Source of the DNA: Glandiceps talaboti | Taxonomy: Eukaryota > Hemichordata > Enteropneusta > Spengelidae | NCBI RefSeq assembly: GCF_964340395.1 | Contig: NC_135564.1 | Coordinates: 11,624,391 to 11,688,390 of the forward strand | Direction: 5' to 3' | Length of the DNA: 64,000 bases | Part shown: one piece after another, positions 1-13,732 of the stretch | How positions within the stretch are numbered: position 1 is the stretch's first letter | Layout: every line of letters begins with the position of its first letter | Translations under genes and position numbers: made by a program | The notes under the pieces: generated by a model | What the model saw: only the letters and a program-made list of their open reading frames with translations | The model's database searches: none | Told to the model about the DNA's origin: nothing

Positions 1-3000
1 TTTCCACTTAATAGTTCGTCATGTTTTGCCTTTAGGTACATGCATTTCCAAAATTGAATGCATGCATCAAGAGTTTTTGTATGTAGTGTGATTTGATTTT
101 AAATGTCCTATCTGTATGATGTGAGTGTGCACAATGAACATACATGGAGTTTCAAAGATGCATTGTCGGTAGACTAGTTCCTATACAGTATCATTACGAT
201 TTATACTGTACCTTCACACAGTTGGCATCCAGACTACATTGCTGGAAAATTGATACATACATGTACATGCCTACTGCTTGTGCCAGAGTGTGGACATTTT
301 ATTTCTATTTCTTCACTTCATGATATCTAGTGTTTTGTTACTGTTTTGACATTCTCTTCATGGGTGGTCACAGAAATGGACACCGACCAAACTTACCAGA
401 TGATTTGAAAATGATTTATCAGCAAACACACATAACTATGAAATACATACATTTTAGGATGCTCAAAGTTACCAGTAATCTAACTCAAAAGCCATTGAGA
501 AAATAAAAGACAATTGTGTGAAGCCATTTCACGGGCAGTGCATGTACTAGTACATGTTAAAGCATAGACAGTGGAGGAGAAATGGTAAAAGTGTTTTTTG
601 TTTTAAGGGTTGTAAGGACATAAATACCTGCAAGTTAGTTTCCTAGGTACTAGTATTTCACCAATATTACCTAACAAATTGTAGTAATAGGTACAGAAAT
701 AATCTAAATGCAAAGTTTTTGCAAGATTTTCATTCCTCAACATCTTAGCAAAAACACTTCCAGTACACAGTCAAGTGTCTCACCTATACCAAAGTGTGAT
801 CACTGTGACCAGGTTTGAATAAGAATGCTAGTCTATCCATGTAAATAACATACAAGACGATGGAGAAGTATACGTAGATGTAATTAATTTCATCAAGTCA
901 TCACCATGAAAGGAGCTGTGGTATTTGTTGGAAACATGACTCAGCACATGTACTTACAATGTTCAGAAATAAGTTGTCTAATGAATACATTTTGTATCTA
1001 TCATTTTTAGGAAGATTCAAACAACCACTGCCATAAGAATTTTTTGTATACTTTAATGGATTATTATAAATGTCTTTCTTAACAATTTAGTACATGTAGA
1101 CAATGTAAGACAGTCAGCAAGAACAAGCCTCTAATTACAAAATTCGTTTACCGTACATCCATAGTAGAAATTTATATACTCCCTGTGGAAAGATGAAATT
1201 GATGCAGTTTAATGTTGCAGTTCTCACATTGCACCAATTTTTTTTTTACGTGTATCTGGAAATACAGTTGCTTGAGGAGCTTTGATATTTACATGTAAGT
1301 ATAGTTGTATTCAAAAGCTACAACCAATAGATTCTCAGATGCAGAGTTCATTTATAGCAATTCTCTACACATGTATCTCTGTCAATTATCCAAAGGTATT
1401 GTGTATATGTACATTTTTATGTACTACATGTACGCAGTAGTTATTCTGTTATATAAGGAGAGGATATCTAGTCAAACTTGCACACGTGTACATGTACATG
1501 TACATTGAGATTTTGTACCATGCATAATTCACAACAAACAAAACTGTATCATGAGAACCTGCCTTCAGTGAAACAGCAGGGGAACTCAGCTTTATATCAC
1601 CTGTAAAAACACTTACACTGTGACAGGCTTTGACAACAGCCATACAAATTACAAAATTATGCATGTGTACATGATTCCCTGCAGTACAAAAATGTGATAC
1701 ATATTGCTTTGATAAATTTGTAGAACTTGAAGTAAGTGGTAGTGAAGGGTAACTTTCATAAAGTTTATACTTAAAGTTTATTCATGTGTACATCTTCCCA
1801 CAAAATGTACACTTTACCTAAAATGAAATTCTCATTATCTGGCATGGAAAATTATGTGTATGCATTTGATTTGCTCTGGAACAGTAAACTAGTTTCTAAA
1901 CTGTTATAAATATTTTACTGAAATGATTACAAATGATCATATTACATGTATTTCCAAGAAAAAGCTGATTTCTAAAGACTTTGTGTATTTTTAATGAAGA
2001 TTGTAAAGTTTTATAAGTATAGTAGGTGCGTATATCAGATGCAACTTTAATAATATATTGACTATTTCATATTATACATTTTTTGTATTAGGAAAAATTG
2101 TAAATTATACTCAGGATGAATTAACCCACGTTCAATCCTTAACTAGTTTAGTTCCTGTACGATACATTTAAATTTATGATTACTACGCTCATCTCCACTC
2201 ATGTATAAGGAAAGTCATTATTCTAGTACAGAAATCTGTGGTACCCCTGGCTGCAATGATTGATATAAACATGATGACATTATCGTGTCTTCATGGGATT
2301 TTAGTTTCAAACTGGAGAGGTGGAGTTCGGTTAATGAGCAAATGTCTAAAGGAACTAACCAATTACAACTGCCTGTCAATTTGTGATGGATTACTGCTGA
2401 CATGCGTCACTTACCTTTCGCCTGTCATGGGTTATCATGATTTCTGTGCTAGAATAACGACACATTCTCTATATGTGAGTGGAGAGGATCGTAGTAATAG
2501 TAACGCGTAGTATGTGCTTATGTGCTTTGATATGGCCCTCTCCAGGAGGTTCACATGTGTAGGCATCATCAGTTTTCTAAATACTTTTTATAGTCTTTCA
2601 TTTTTCCCCTTGTCTCTTTATTCAAGGCTTGGGATGTAGTGTGCATAGGCAAAACATTTAAAATTCATTTGTGTAACATTAACACAGAGGTTAAAGTGAT
2701 ACTGATAGATGAGAATGTTTTACTGTGTTTCTTGTCAAAAAGACTTTCTTCATAACTGTAATGGCACAAGACTAGAATAGTTCTCTAAGGTCTAATACAA
2801 AAGGAAATGAACATATATTGAAGAGAAGTATACAATACCTTATTGATGGACATTTACAACTACGTGTATGTGAAAGTTCAGCAGTTGATTAATTATAAAT
2901 ATATGAATTCAAGTGTTGATGTACATTAAAGTGCAGTGGCTAATGCATACTTTTGTAAATTCAAATGAAGAATGTACATCTTGTAGAGTACATGTACAAT

Positions 3001-4144
3001 GTACATCCATCCATTCAAATCACTGTCTTTGTTTTCAATTACTGAAAGTATCACTTTGTTGTGTTGTGTAGTTTTTTTATAACAATCTAGAATGAGGGGT
3101 CGTTAAAATGAAGCATGAGATGTGATTTTATGAATACTTTGGTTGTGTCTTGATATGCTGAATGAGGAAGAATTCCATATTCAACATATACAAGTCATAT
3201 ACATAATACCACTACTAGGGCTTCTCAAGTGTATCGTTACATATTCTGTGTTGAAACCCTAGTAATGACTGAAGTACATCCATTTAGTTGTTAGTATTGA
3301 TGTCAGATATTGCTAACTATATGTACATGTACATGTACCGGGTATATCATTTATTGTGGTTACTTTAAAACTGGGAATTTTCACTTTCGCTTATTTCATT
3401 ACAAAACAAAAATGCAAAAATTGATAGGGACTAAAATGCCTTCTTGTACATGAACTCAATACACTAGTCTGGTAATTAGTATAAATTAGTCTTTGGCAAC
3501 TAGTTGAAGACTGTAAAATCACAACTTTTCTTGTAGCGAAAATGTCTAGGTTTACAGTATTTTTTTACCTATGTCATGTATAAAATGCATTTAGTAAGCC
3601 ATTAATGTTTACTAAGTAAAACACATCCTAATTATGATTTAATGAAATCAGGCATCATCATCATCATCATCATCAGCACTGCAACAGGAGTGTAACTGTG
3701 AAAGACAGAACAAAACATTTTTTTTTTAAAGAAGAATCAGTGATACATTTTAAAAGATGGAATACTGTAAGGCCTGAAAAAATAATTGTTTGGTTAGGTT
3801 TACCTGACCCCATAAAGTTTTTCACTGCCAACCCTAAACTTTTTTTTACGTGTTTGAGAAAAAATATTAAAATTGCAAAAATTGTGAAGTCTGTAGTGGA
3901 TGTGGAAACTGACAAAAGAAAACTGTTCTTCCAATCTGTAATGGCTGTACATCTGATAGGAAGAAATAGATAATACAGAGACCATTTGAAAAACAGTGGA
4001 AACCTGAACTAGACACTCACACATGACGTTGGGTCTCACATTTGATGGACTTGATGAAAGTGTAGATAGTGAATGACAGGCTACATCTACTAGTAAATGT
4101 ATGTGAACATGATATACATGACTGTACAGTCATGTAATTAGTTT
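1..4144. other. Gene-free AT-rich DNA
   Basis: No exon or family is recognisable. It holds scattered TACATGTA words, an (ATC)n run at 3652-3674, and a short repeat at about 172-215 that recurs near 13253-13300 (shared wording AGTTCCTATACAGTATC). Short open frames here lack splice context and often have equally open frames on the other strand. Confidence 0.6.
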
Positions 4145-4375
4145 AGTCTAAGTTAATAGGTTTAACTTTATATTGCACCAAAATTCAATTAGCTTACCAA
4201 AGCTTTCGCCAGGTATCCACCATGGCTTTGTCAGTGTTTTCTGAAGACACGACACATGCGTGACTTCAGACAATTGTCCCAAACACTGACGAAACCATGG
4301 TGGATACCTGGCAAAAGTTTTGGTAAGCTAATTGAATTTTGGTGCAATACGAAGTTAAACCTATTAACTTAGACT
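4145..4375. mobile_element. Foldback element (near-perfect inverted repeat)
   Basis: The left arm begins AGTCTAAGTTAATAGG and the right arm ends with its reverse complement. The two arms of about 100 bp match with only a handful of mismatches around a 25-30 bp centre, which itself has a small GAAGACAC/GTGACTTC palindrome. Nothing is encoded. The form is that of a foldback MITE; the arms would make a long hairpin in DNA or RNA. Family unknown; flanking TTT on both sides is a possible but weak target duplication. Confidence 0.8.
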
Positions 4376-7300
4376 TTTGCAAAGATGAGCTTTCATCATA
4401 CTAGCTCAGTACTGATAAACCAATCTTTCTTACATTGGTTGTTTAGTGGATGACACACATCTTATCTCTGTAGAGGGAATGACAGCGCTCAGGGATTGAT
4501 ACAAAGTTTTTGAAATTTCTACATTTGTATGTCCAAATTGTCTGATGCCAAATTTTTTGAAATGTAGTAATGTACCTTTGTATATATTTCATTATATTAC
4601 ATTGTATGACATCATTTTTTTAGAAAACTTTAAATGTAATCTCTAAAATGTAAAAAGTTTTATGTATACCTTTTGAAACTCGTGGAAAATGATTACCCCC
4701 AGGAAAAAGATATTCATGAAGTTGTCGGATATGAGATAGTGAAATTTCCCATTACAACTGAATTTCCTTTTGTCAAAGGCACTTTCTTGTTGAGATATAT
4801 CCATTGTATATGTACATGTTCTGTATTTGTATATATGGTAAACATTGGAAAATGACAAGTCCAAATAAATTTTTGAAAAATTACATATTAGTCTCATACA
4901 TGTAGATGCTTGGAAATTCAATAGCTTATGAAAATTAAATGTATAAACCCTTTGCCTTTGAGTATTCCATGTTTCATAATAGGCATGTATATGTAGTGTG
5001 CTGCTAATATAAGGAAAAATATAGCAAATTGTTTACCAGTTCTGAAATTATCGATTTCTATAGCATTGCATTTCAATATATGCATGTAATCTACTCCAAG
5101 CAATCTATGATGATGAAGGTTTTTGATATAAAACTATTTAAAGTACTTTTGTGTGAAAATCACAGCTTTACCAACTTAACTTCAGACATGAAGCATCTCA
5201 ACTGATAATACATACATTTTTTGTATACATGTACATTGTATGTGCAGACTACCGTATATTTGTATAGCTATCACAAGAAAACATGATTTATACTTTAAAA
5301 TGCGAACACTTATTGAAATGGAACACATTTTTATTCTTCTATACATGTACAGCAATTCCACAAGCTATTTTAAAGTAGCAGATTAGAAACTTACAGGCAC
5401 TAAGACCTTTAATAGCTGAGTATATTACTTTATCTGTATGAAGGATGCAATATGAATTTAAGATGTAATCCGATCAAAATGATGGAAATGTGCCTGTTGT
5501 ATAAATTCATCGGCGGTTCTTCTCCGATTGCGAAGCTCTGAGAATTTGTGTGATGTCCTTTGTGTATTACTTGCTATTAATCCCAGTTGTGGATCAGACC
5601 TACTCTACCAAATATTTACATAGTAGCCCACATCAGTTATTAGTTAGGAAATAATATCCACGGATCAATACAAGAGAATCAGTCTGTATTTTCACTCAGA
5701 CTTAATATCTGTGTGTATAAATTCATTTCTTTGCGTGGGAATTTATGTAAAACGTGCATGTAAGCTCAAAGGAAAGATTTACAATGTAGTTTATTAGTTA
5801 GAGGCATCTTTAGTTTAACTCAAAGTAAAATCATAATAAAGTACATGTACGTGATGATGGGATCTTGAAATTAAAAAAGAAAACCTTTGTGGTTAGAAGT
5901 GTTCCTACCATATTTAATCATGCCCAACCCCTCTAAGAAATCACATCACAGTTATCAAAATAGTAATAAATTTGAAGGCCCAAAATATAAAGATTGTCTT
6001 TAAAACAAGTCGAGTATTTAAAATATGTTGACTATTATACCATGCATGAGCCAAGTTGATATGCGTCTACATCAATGGTTCTGCTGTGTTCGAAATATGA
6101 GTCAAAACGTGATATTGAAGTATTGCATACGGTTCACTACATGCTGGGCATCATAGACATGTGCTAGATGCGCAGCAGATGCGATTTGACTTTTTGAAGG
6201 CAATTTCACTTTCTTCTTGGGAATTTTAGATAACTGGTGTATCATTTATGCATTTATTGCCCCAATGATTGACAAATTTTCGGCAAACGTCAACTCATAT
6301 GTAAGATTTTTCATGAAAGAGTCGCCCATTTGGGAGGCACATACATGTACTCACCCCCACCCACTTTACCCCTGGAAGAAAAGAGGAGTTTAATCACACA
6401 TTTAAAGTCTAAAACAGTTTAGATGTAATGTACATTTAGTGCATTTTTTTGACTGATTTCCATAATGTATTAAAATATCATTCCAGGGATCAAATGTACA
6501 TGTACACATATAGTGTTCTATTATAAAGTAATGCATACACATGGTCACAAAGACTTTATTCAAGGTATTTTCTTGCTGTAAAAATGACTTTTGAATAATT
6601 GATGATTGCACTGAAATTTTCAATTGCATGTAGAAGGCTCTCAATTACAAAATAATGTACTCAAACAGACTTCATGATCTACAATAAAATGTACAATGTA
6701 ATTACACGCATAACAGGATTACATGTACCGGTACATGTAAGGCTTATACATGCATGTAGTTACATTGTACATGTAGTAGTTGTCATCTCAAGATTTGGAA
6801 ATACATGTATGTATCTCAAATAAAAGGTTATAAAAATCTACTGAACGGTTTACATGTATCTTGTGAAAATTACAAGTTTTCATACATTTTTTTGTAAATT
6901 ACATATCTTGCCTGTCTTCATGCACATCATGGGCTGTGATTTTACTTTGTTGTCTACATGTACATGTACCTTGACCGCTTGTGATTTCAACATGAAGTCC
7001 TTATGGTTTGAATATATATACTGATCCAGTTAGACACATCTCCAAATGTCATTACCAGCATACCTGTATGTTAAATGTACATAATTACATGTAAATTACC
7101 TTTAGATTGTTACACTTTGTTAACTCCATTATTCATCACAGTTGCACATGTTCATTTACATAATGACTCTAGTGACTTGATGCAGATTACAAGTGGTGAA
7201 GAAAAACAGTGAATCAAAATTACTGACCACAATGTAGATAGGTTATTACATTATAAGAGTGAATGTGAATCTCGGACTAGAGTTAATGGAAAATAACTTA

Positions 7301-9649
7301 TTTAGTCTTCTCATCACCAATGAAAACATTGACTCAGCAATTGTTTTCATTTCCAACCAAAATACAAAACAAAATGTATATTTGATGATTGTGAAAGTGG
7401 CAGAATGAAGTGACAGAAAAAATTCACATTGAATAATTAGAAAACATACAAATCTTCCTAAAATGCAGAAGCTGTATATATGAAAGGGGCACCAACTGTG
7501 TTTACATGTATATGATTTTGAGATGTAATTTTTGCCTGCATATTAAAAGGTACTCACAGTATTCTACTTACTGATGTATTTACTTAACTATCACTTGCAA
7601 TTGACTTAACTCAAACCTGGCATTAGGATTTAACTTATGAATGATTTGACATGTATCATACGTATCAAAAATGTGCACAAACTCTCTACTATGCAGATCT
7701 ATCAATGATACCCTGTTACTGCCCAGCCCATTGTCCTGTAGTACTTTGCAAATGGGCCCGAGTCCTGGAAATGCAAATAAACTACTACACAGCAATGAGC
7801 TGGATAGTAACAGTATCTAACAATGATGTCAGAATACAAATTGAAATGTCATAGAAGGCATGCATCGACATTAACATTTTACTAGACCTAAGTTTAATCA
7901 AAGTCTAAAAGTATTTTCACTTGAGACAAAGCTTATAAACTTGAAGCTTGTGCTATATTAATCAGTCACTAATGATTTAAGTTACCCTTAGGCAGTAATT
8001 AAACATCATATCCATGTGTTCATTTGCTGTATAGTGCCATTCATATGTACAATTAGGATGCTCAGGTAGTAACCCAATGAAGTATTTACAGCAAAATGAC
8101 AAGTCAGTGGTATAATTATCGACTGTACCGGTACATATATGTAGTACTACATAACACTTAAATCAACCCTTCATTCATCGAGTATAGAAAGTAGGACGTT
8201 TAGACCAACTTTATTAGGATGAGTGCATTTCAAGATATGCAAATACTCCACATGAAGTTCAAGTGTCCATGTCTTTTAGGCTGGTGCTACAAAATGTGTA
8301 TACACATGTATGTACACGTACCGTACATGCAGTATATCAACTATATGGTTTGACTTACATTTCAAGTGCATTTCTTACTAGTTGAGTGACTTCCTCTTGG
8401 TATTCTCTCATATTCATTTCCAGGGTTGGTTGTCAAGCTTTGTACAATATCATCATGTTATATATTAGACACTTAAGCTTAGCCCTTCATGTCTGTGGAT
8501 TAATTTGGGGTTATCCCTTCCACAAATGTTTAGAATTTTGCTAATGGTTTTGTATTCAAACCTAAAATTACAATGTAGATTACGATTTCACATACTCACA
8601 TTAGTGAGCTTTATTCCACTTACATGTACATGTATATGTACTTCTATTTAAAGTCCATAACAATAGCTGTAATCCCTTTGTGATAAGCTGAAGATTGCAT
8701 TGCACAGCTCCACCCTCATTGATTCTGATCACACGATGACATATACTCCTGAGCATCTGACAGAGTGGGTAGATTTAAAACCCAGTAAGAATTGTTGCCT
8801 GTTTCCAGCTGATGTATATTAAAAGTAAAATTTAATTCAAAACTCTCTAAGTGTTTCTGGAGAGGACATACATGTAGTCGAAATCCACCAATTTGATATC
8901 TGGGCTAGTAGACATTCTACCATAAAGAAGCAAAGTTTTTGTTTTTGAACAAAAAATATGGATTATGCACCTTTGTCGTTTTATGTCACGACAACCTGTG
9001 TCATAGATTCAGAGGTGCTCAAAGTATGGGTCAAAACATTCCAAATTGTCACTATTTTTCCCAATGTTTAGTAAGTTATGATTGTAGTGGTATCATTATA
9101 TTATTCAGTAATATTTTTCTTCATTCAATTGGAAAATACTCGTTACCTGAGGGTTTGTCACTGCTTGTCTATCAACTAGCTTTTAGTGACAAGGCCCCTT
9201 AGGTCACTCATGTTTTCTTTGGCAGATAATGAAGAACAATATTAGGGAATAATAACTAATTGTCCAACAGTATCAGGAACATTGAAGCTGATCTTTGTGA
9301 ATGGTGTGACTGAAGCAATTAAGTTTCTTTTGTTATTCTCAAGAGTGCATCTGTGTCAGGGGAAATGACATGAGCAGTTGATATATTTGAAAGGTCTGAA
9401 CATTTCCCATGTGCAACATCCCCAGAGATGTGATGAATGATTTCCTAAGTGTTCAGGGAATGGATCAAGGTGCGTGGACTTCATCCTGGGTAAATTCTTT
9501 TAAGAGTAAAAGTTCATGCTGTTACCGGTGTGGCAGCTACATTTTATCAAAATGAAGACAGCTTGTAGTTGTTGAGTGAATTGAAGTACTAAATTCATCC
9601 CATTGCTTACCTACACAAGTCACAGTGTACCTGTGGCCAATTAATTAGC
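4376..9649. other. Gene-free AT-rich DNA
   Basis: No supportable gene. TACATGTA words are dense (for example around 6720-6770 and 8620-8640). A fragment at about 6072-6103 (TTCTGCTGTGTTC then ATGAGTCAAAA) belongs to the dispersed repeat seen at 8945-9070 and 12050-12190. Confidence 0.6.
8945..9070 (+). repeat. Dispersed repeat copy (family shared with 12050-12190)
   Basis: The stretch AAAAATATGGA, then TCGTT-TATGTCA-GACAA, then ATG-GTCAAAA, then ATTGTCA/ATTGCCA and TTTTTCCCA occurs in the same order here and at 12050-12190, with partial identity to 6072-6103. No coding content and no clear termini, so the class is unknown. Confidence 0.5.
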
Positions 9650-9876
9650 TGTCCTCAAGTCTCCAGGTGTTTTTCATTCTTCATTTGAATAAAACAACTT
9701 TGCTTAAAAATACAACTGTGTTCTTTTATATGTGAAATGATATGAGTGATTGCAACCAGCCAGGTGAACATGTAAGCCCAGAGCTGCTCAAGTCTGCAGG
9801 TGTTTTTTCATTCTTTAGTTGAATAAAATAATTCTGTTTAAAAATAGATCTGTGTTCATTTGTGCGATGAGATGAT
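9650..9876 (+). repeat. Two-copy tandem duplication, period about 133 bp
   Basis: The block CTCAAGTCTCCAGGTG...TTCATTC...TTGAATAAAA...TTAAAAATA...CTGTGTTC occurs at about 9654-9742 and again, diverged, at about 9787-9876. It looks like an old local duplication; no gene lies in it. Confidence 0.7.
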
Positions 9877-10038
9877 AACCTGAGTGAGTGAATGATTATG
9901 AAACAGTCTATAAATGCATAAGGCCCTAGACTTGTATCAGTGGAAGGGTTTAGCTGTGCTATGAATTATGGATGAGATGACATCATCACACTCATGACCT
10001 TATATTTATTCATGACAAAGGCGGAGCTATATAGGTAG

Positions 10039-10108
10039 CCCCAAGGTTGTAAAGGTCACATGATACATATATAACCCCAAGGTTATAAAGGTCACTTGAT
10101 ACATATAT
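10039..10108 (+). repeat. Two-copy tandem repeat, 36-bp unit
   Basis: CCCCAAGGTT(G/A)TAAAGGTCAC followed by (A/T)TGATACATATAT occurs twice back to back. Confidence 0.8.
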
Positions 10109-10472
10109 GTTATGCAAATTAGTCTTCAGAGCCCACTTATTTTATAGTGATTAGCTACAGTAACCTTTAGACATGTTTATCACATTCTATTTGTTTATGT
10201 TTGATTATTATTTTATTTGGCCACATTTCTGTCCAGTAGACATGCCAGCACTTCTGACAATTACCACTCCAAATATAAATACCACCAAAGTTGAGAGTAT
10301 TTTCCTCAAAAAACTAAAATTAAATAACAAACTCAAAACATCTGAAGTTTATGAGACGAAAATAAATCTCTCAATGGTGTCTAGCAGTTAATGCAAGTGC
10401 ATCAACACTCCATGGCAGCTGTATGAAAAGAGGTTTTAATTTAGTACACAGAGAAGGAGAAAAGTTGGCCAG

Positions 10473-10550
10473 AGCCAGGACTTGAAACTGGGGACTCTCT
10501 GATCAATGGATGGACACACTGCATTTGTATCAACTATGCTATCCTGAGGA
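10473..10550 (-). mobile_element. tRNA-derived SINE relic or decayed tRNA
   Basis: Read on the minus strand, an A-box-like TAGCATAGTTGATA (about 10542-10529) is followed at tRNA-like spacing by a B-box-like GTTTCAAGTCCTGG (about 10489-10476). This is the layout of the internal RNA polymerase III promoter of a tRNA or a tRNA-derived SINE. The A box departs from the usual TGGCTCAGTTGG wording and the B box has TTTCAA in place of TTCGA, so it is not a functional tRNA. A minus-strand continuation with a pyrimidine-rich body (about 10472-10430) favours a SINE. Full extent and poly(A)-like tail not resolved. Confidence 0.5.
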
Positions 10551-13252
10551 TGACATCCACTGACTCGACCACAGAGGGGAATCAGAGGTTTATCACTTAG
10601 TAATATCAGTAGGAATTCACCCAGAAAGTTTATCAAAGATAGCCATCACAGGAATCAATTATATTACAATACACTAAAACTGAATAACAAACTCAAAGTC
10701 AATGATAATTTGAGTGGTGTGGATGGAAAGTATGAGGGAAAAAGTATTGGCAAAGGAAGTTTTGAAAACTTGAGTATATTTATAAGTGTTGATAAGAATT
10801 ATGTGCTACACGTATTATGGTCTTGATGTAATCAGAAAAAAAACAAGAAAATGTGAGGAGTTTGAGAAATGTAGGATACTGTCTCTTTTGAATTCAACAG
10901 TGGGTATTGATTAGGAAGCTTTTAGGGTGAAAGTAGTGTCTTTGTATAACTTTAAAGTTCGATTTGGATACTTCATTTTGAAAATTTACGAGATGGTAAG
11001 TAACCTTCATCGGATTGCGTGCTTTTTCAGCATTTCATGATCAATGCATGTTTTATATAGCCTCCACAAAATATTTGTGAACTACTTTTTTAAACATTTT
11101 TTCAGTTGTTTAAACAGTTGTAACTAATTTTGTACAGAAAAAGTAAAGAGTAAGTTTTACTTATTTCTAAAATAGTGTGTACATTAAAAAAATTATGTGA
11201 TAGGTGTTGGGTTTTTTTACTCAGAAAACCAATTAAACAATGCCAAGACAGACACTAAAAGTAGAAATCGCTTTCTCTGACAATGAAGTACAATTTCGTG
11301 TTCATGGAGATAGCAATTAAAGATAGCAAGATGTCCGTAAAGTGTCATTTTTAGCTTTGCAACCTGTCCATGTTTAGAGTTTTGATAATGGCTTGATAGT
11401 TAATGAATGAATAGATGTGATGTGTTGTGAACAAAAGCAGCCAACACAGCTGACTCTTGATTACACTGTAGAGAGCAATCAATCTCGAGTCGAGACCACA
11501 CCATTAAAATGGTGTTGAACATCATTAAGTGCAGTTGGAAGAAGATGGAACACTTTTGAGTAGAATGATAGACAGACATGAAGTATGAATTTCATGCTGT
11601 TTTGACAGTTTATACAATGCTTGATGACATTTGTGTGTATAAACTAATGGATAACATGATGATCTAAGCTGACATACCTGATATCAAATACCATATGTTT
11701 GGTTATATGCAAAGAGTTTGATATTACTTGATCATGGTTTATATACATTATACTTGGCTACTTTTCTATACAGAAACTGACAGATGACAATAAGTGGAGC
11801 TTTAGTTGACAGTTCTGATATCTGCCTGTATTTCATTATTATATAAAATTTGGGTATGTGTATAGAATTTAATATACATGTATCATAGTTTGTATAATAC
11901 TTTTGTGACTTTTGATTTGTTAAAAGTGACATGACATGATTAAAGATTCAATTGATGAACCTCATATCTACATGTATTTAAATCTGCACTAGTTGTAACT
12001 GGAATATTATTTGTTTTGACAGACAGCCAACATTGTATCATGTATACAAGGTTCAACAAAAATATGGAATATCGATATTGGTCGTTCTATGTCATGACAA
12101 TGCATGTCTACATGATTCGTTCTGCTGTGTTCAAATTATGAGTCAAAATGCTCAAAATTGCCATTACTTTTCCCATGCTAAGGTTTTGAATAGTTAAAAT
12201 AACAATAATTAGCCCCTGTGCATGTCAATTAGAGGTCTATTTTATCTATAACTTATAATTTGTACAGTAATAAGTTTGAAATTGTAATTCTTGCAGACCC
12301 AAAAATCAATTTAATTGGATATACAATGTATTGCACTATACTATACTACATGTGTGTGTAGTAATATACAATTATGTTTACCCACTGTTAATTCAATAGT
12401 GTTCAGGGTGTACAATATTACAAAATGTGACACCATTTTGTGTACCTGCTACACAAGTATGTTTACCCACAGGTAATTCAATATGGTGTATGATATTATG
12501 ATTAAGTCACTATAGTAGCTAAGAAAAACATTTTTATAAAAATGTTTCAGTTGCAACTTTTTTGAAGAATTTGATATTGTACATGTACAATGTACGTCAT
12601 AGAAATGTGTTAATTTCATAAAAGACTTGTTGATGTTGCACATATACATGTACCAAATTTGTAATATTTGTAATTTCAGGCTGTACATTTGTCTGACTTC
12701 TACCTAGGTTTTCAGAAATATTGAAATATAAAATATTCATATTGAAAATATTCAGCGGAAATAATTTGAAATGGTATGTGTGTGTGCATGCATTAATTCA
12801 AACAAATATTTGTGTAGACACCTTTGTGAAAAGAAATTAATTATGGACCCCACTAGCTAGTATCATAATTCTATTCAATATTCAATATTCAATTTAGAAT
12901 CATAACAAACTTTCACATGTTATGGCACACAGCACATTTTCTATACATATATAAATTCAATTGATCTGCATTGAGCAATTTTGAAGCATTAACTTAATCT
13001 CAATTGCTGTAACTGGAATGATATTCTGCACAAATTTCATACTAACATCTTTTTGCCAGCTGAGACTACAGCTAATACAGGGAGTGTTTTCCAGAAAACT
13101 ACATGACAGATACATTTAATGATCACCTGCAATCATTTGGCTAGTTGAGATTGTTGTTTTACTCATCAGATAAGAGACTCAGTATTTTTATTGCTTAACA
13201 CAGCAGGATTGTAGCTGAAGAAGGTTTTCTTACATTCAGTCAGCATCTTAGT
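10551..13252. other. Gene-free AT-rich DNA
   Basis: No supported gene. It contains the dispersed-repeat copy at 12050-12190. A strong GTAAGT donor at about 10996 has no open upstream exon: the frames after the nearest acceptor all stop quickly. Confidence 0.6.
12050..12190 (+). repeat. Dispersed repeat copy (family shared with 8945-9070)
   Basis: Same ordered blocks as 8945-9070, with the TTCTGCTGTGTTC and ATGAGTCAAAA blocks also found at 6072-6103. Non-coding; class unknown. Confidence 0.5.
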
Positions 13253-13650
13253 AGTCTAGTTCCTATACAGTATCGTTATGATGCATACCTTCATCACAGT
13301 ATAGTCAAGACCCTGACGACAGGTGTTAATTATGGTTCAACCCCATAGTGAGCGAAGCACTAAAAGCGCATGTCACTAGTAATAACGAACTGCCATTACC
13401 GCTCATTAAATATTCATTTGGTACAACTGTTTTGATGATGTCCAATGTCCAACCAGGACTCCACCACCAGTCCGTTTAAACTAAATAACGTGGGGACGAA
13501 ACAACACAATCATATTTATATCAACACTGCAGGAGGGAGTACAGGAATGTGTGCTCATTGAGGCCATTTGACCAGACTGTGTTGTGGTTAGGGTACCCTT
13601 AGAAACCATGTGTACAGTATGGTCATCCAGACTAGCATCTTAGACTCCTC
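13253..13650. repeat. Probable dispersed element, relatively CpG-rich
   Basis: The left part (TAGTTCCTATACAGTATCGT) is shared with 172-215. The body contains CpG words uncommon in the surroundings (GAGCGAAGC, AAAGCGC, TAACGAACTG, GGGGACGAA). AGCATCTTAG occurs near both ends (about 13242 and 13633). No ORF. I read it as a non-autonomous repeat lying beside the DIRS element, class unknown. Confidence 0.4.
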
Positions 13651-13732
13651 TGAATAGCAATCATGCAGTGTTTAGCTGTCAAAGTCATGTTATCTATCAA
13701 GTAAAACAACAACCTTAGCTTTCTGTTCGACT

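Noticed and set aside
360-506. 47-codon ORF starting MGGHRNGHRPNLPDDLKM
   Set aside because: Composition is suggestive, but there is no convincing donor and no homology I recognise.
3698-3973. 91-codon ORF
   Set aside because: Lys/Phe-rich, overlapped by open minus-strand frames, no splice context.
10906-10995. Segment between an acceptor and ATG|GTAAGTAA
   Set aside because: All frames after the acceptor meet early stops; at best a non-coding exon.
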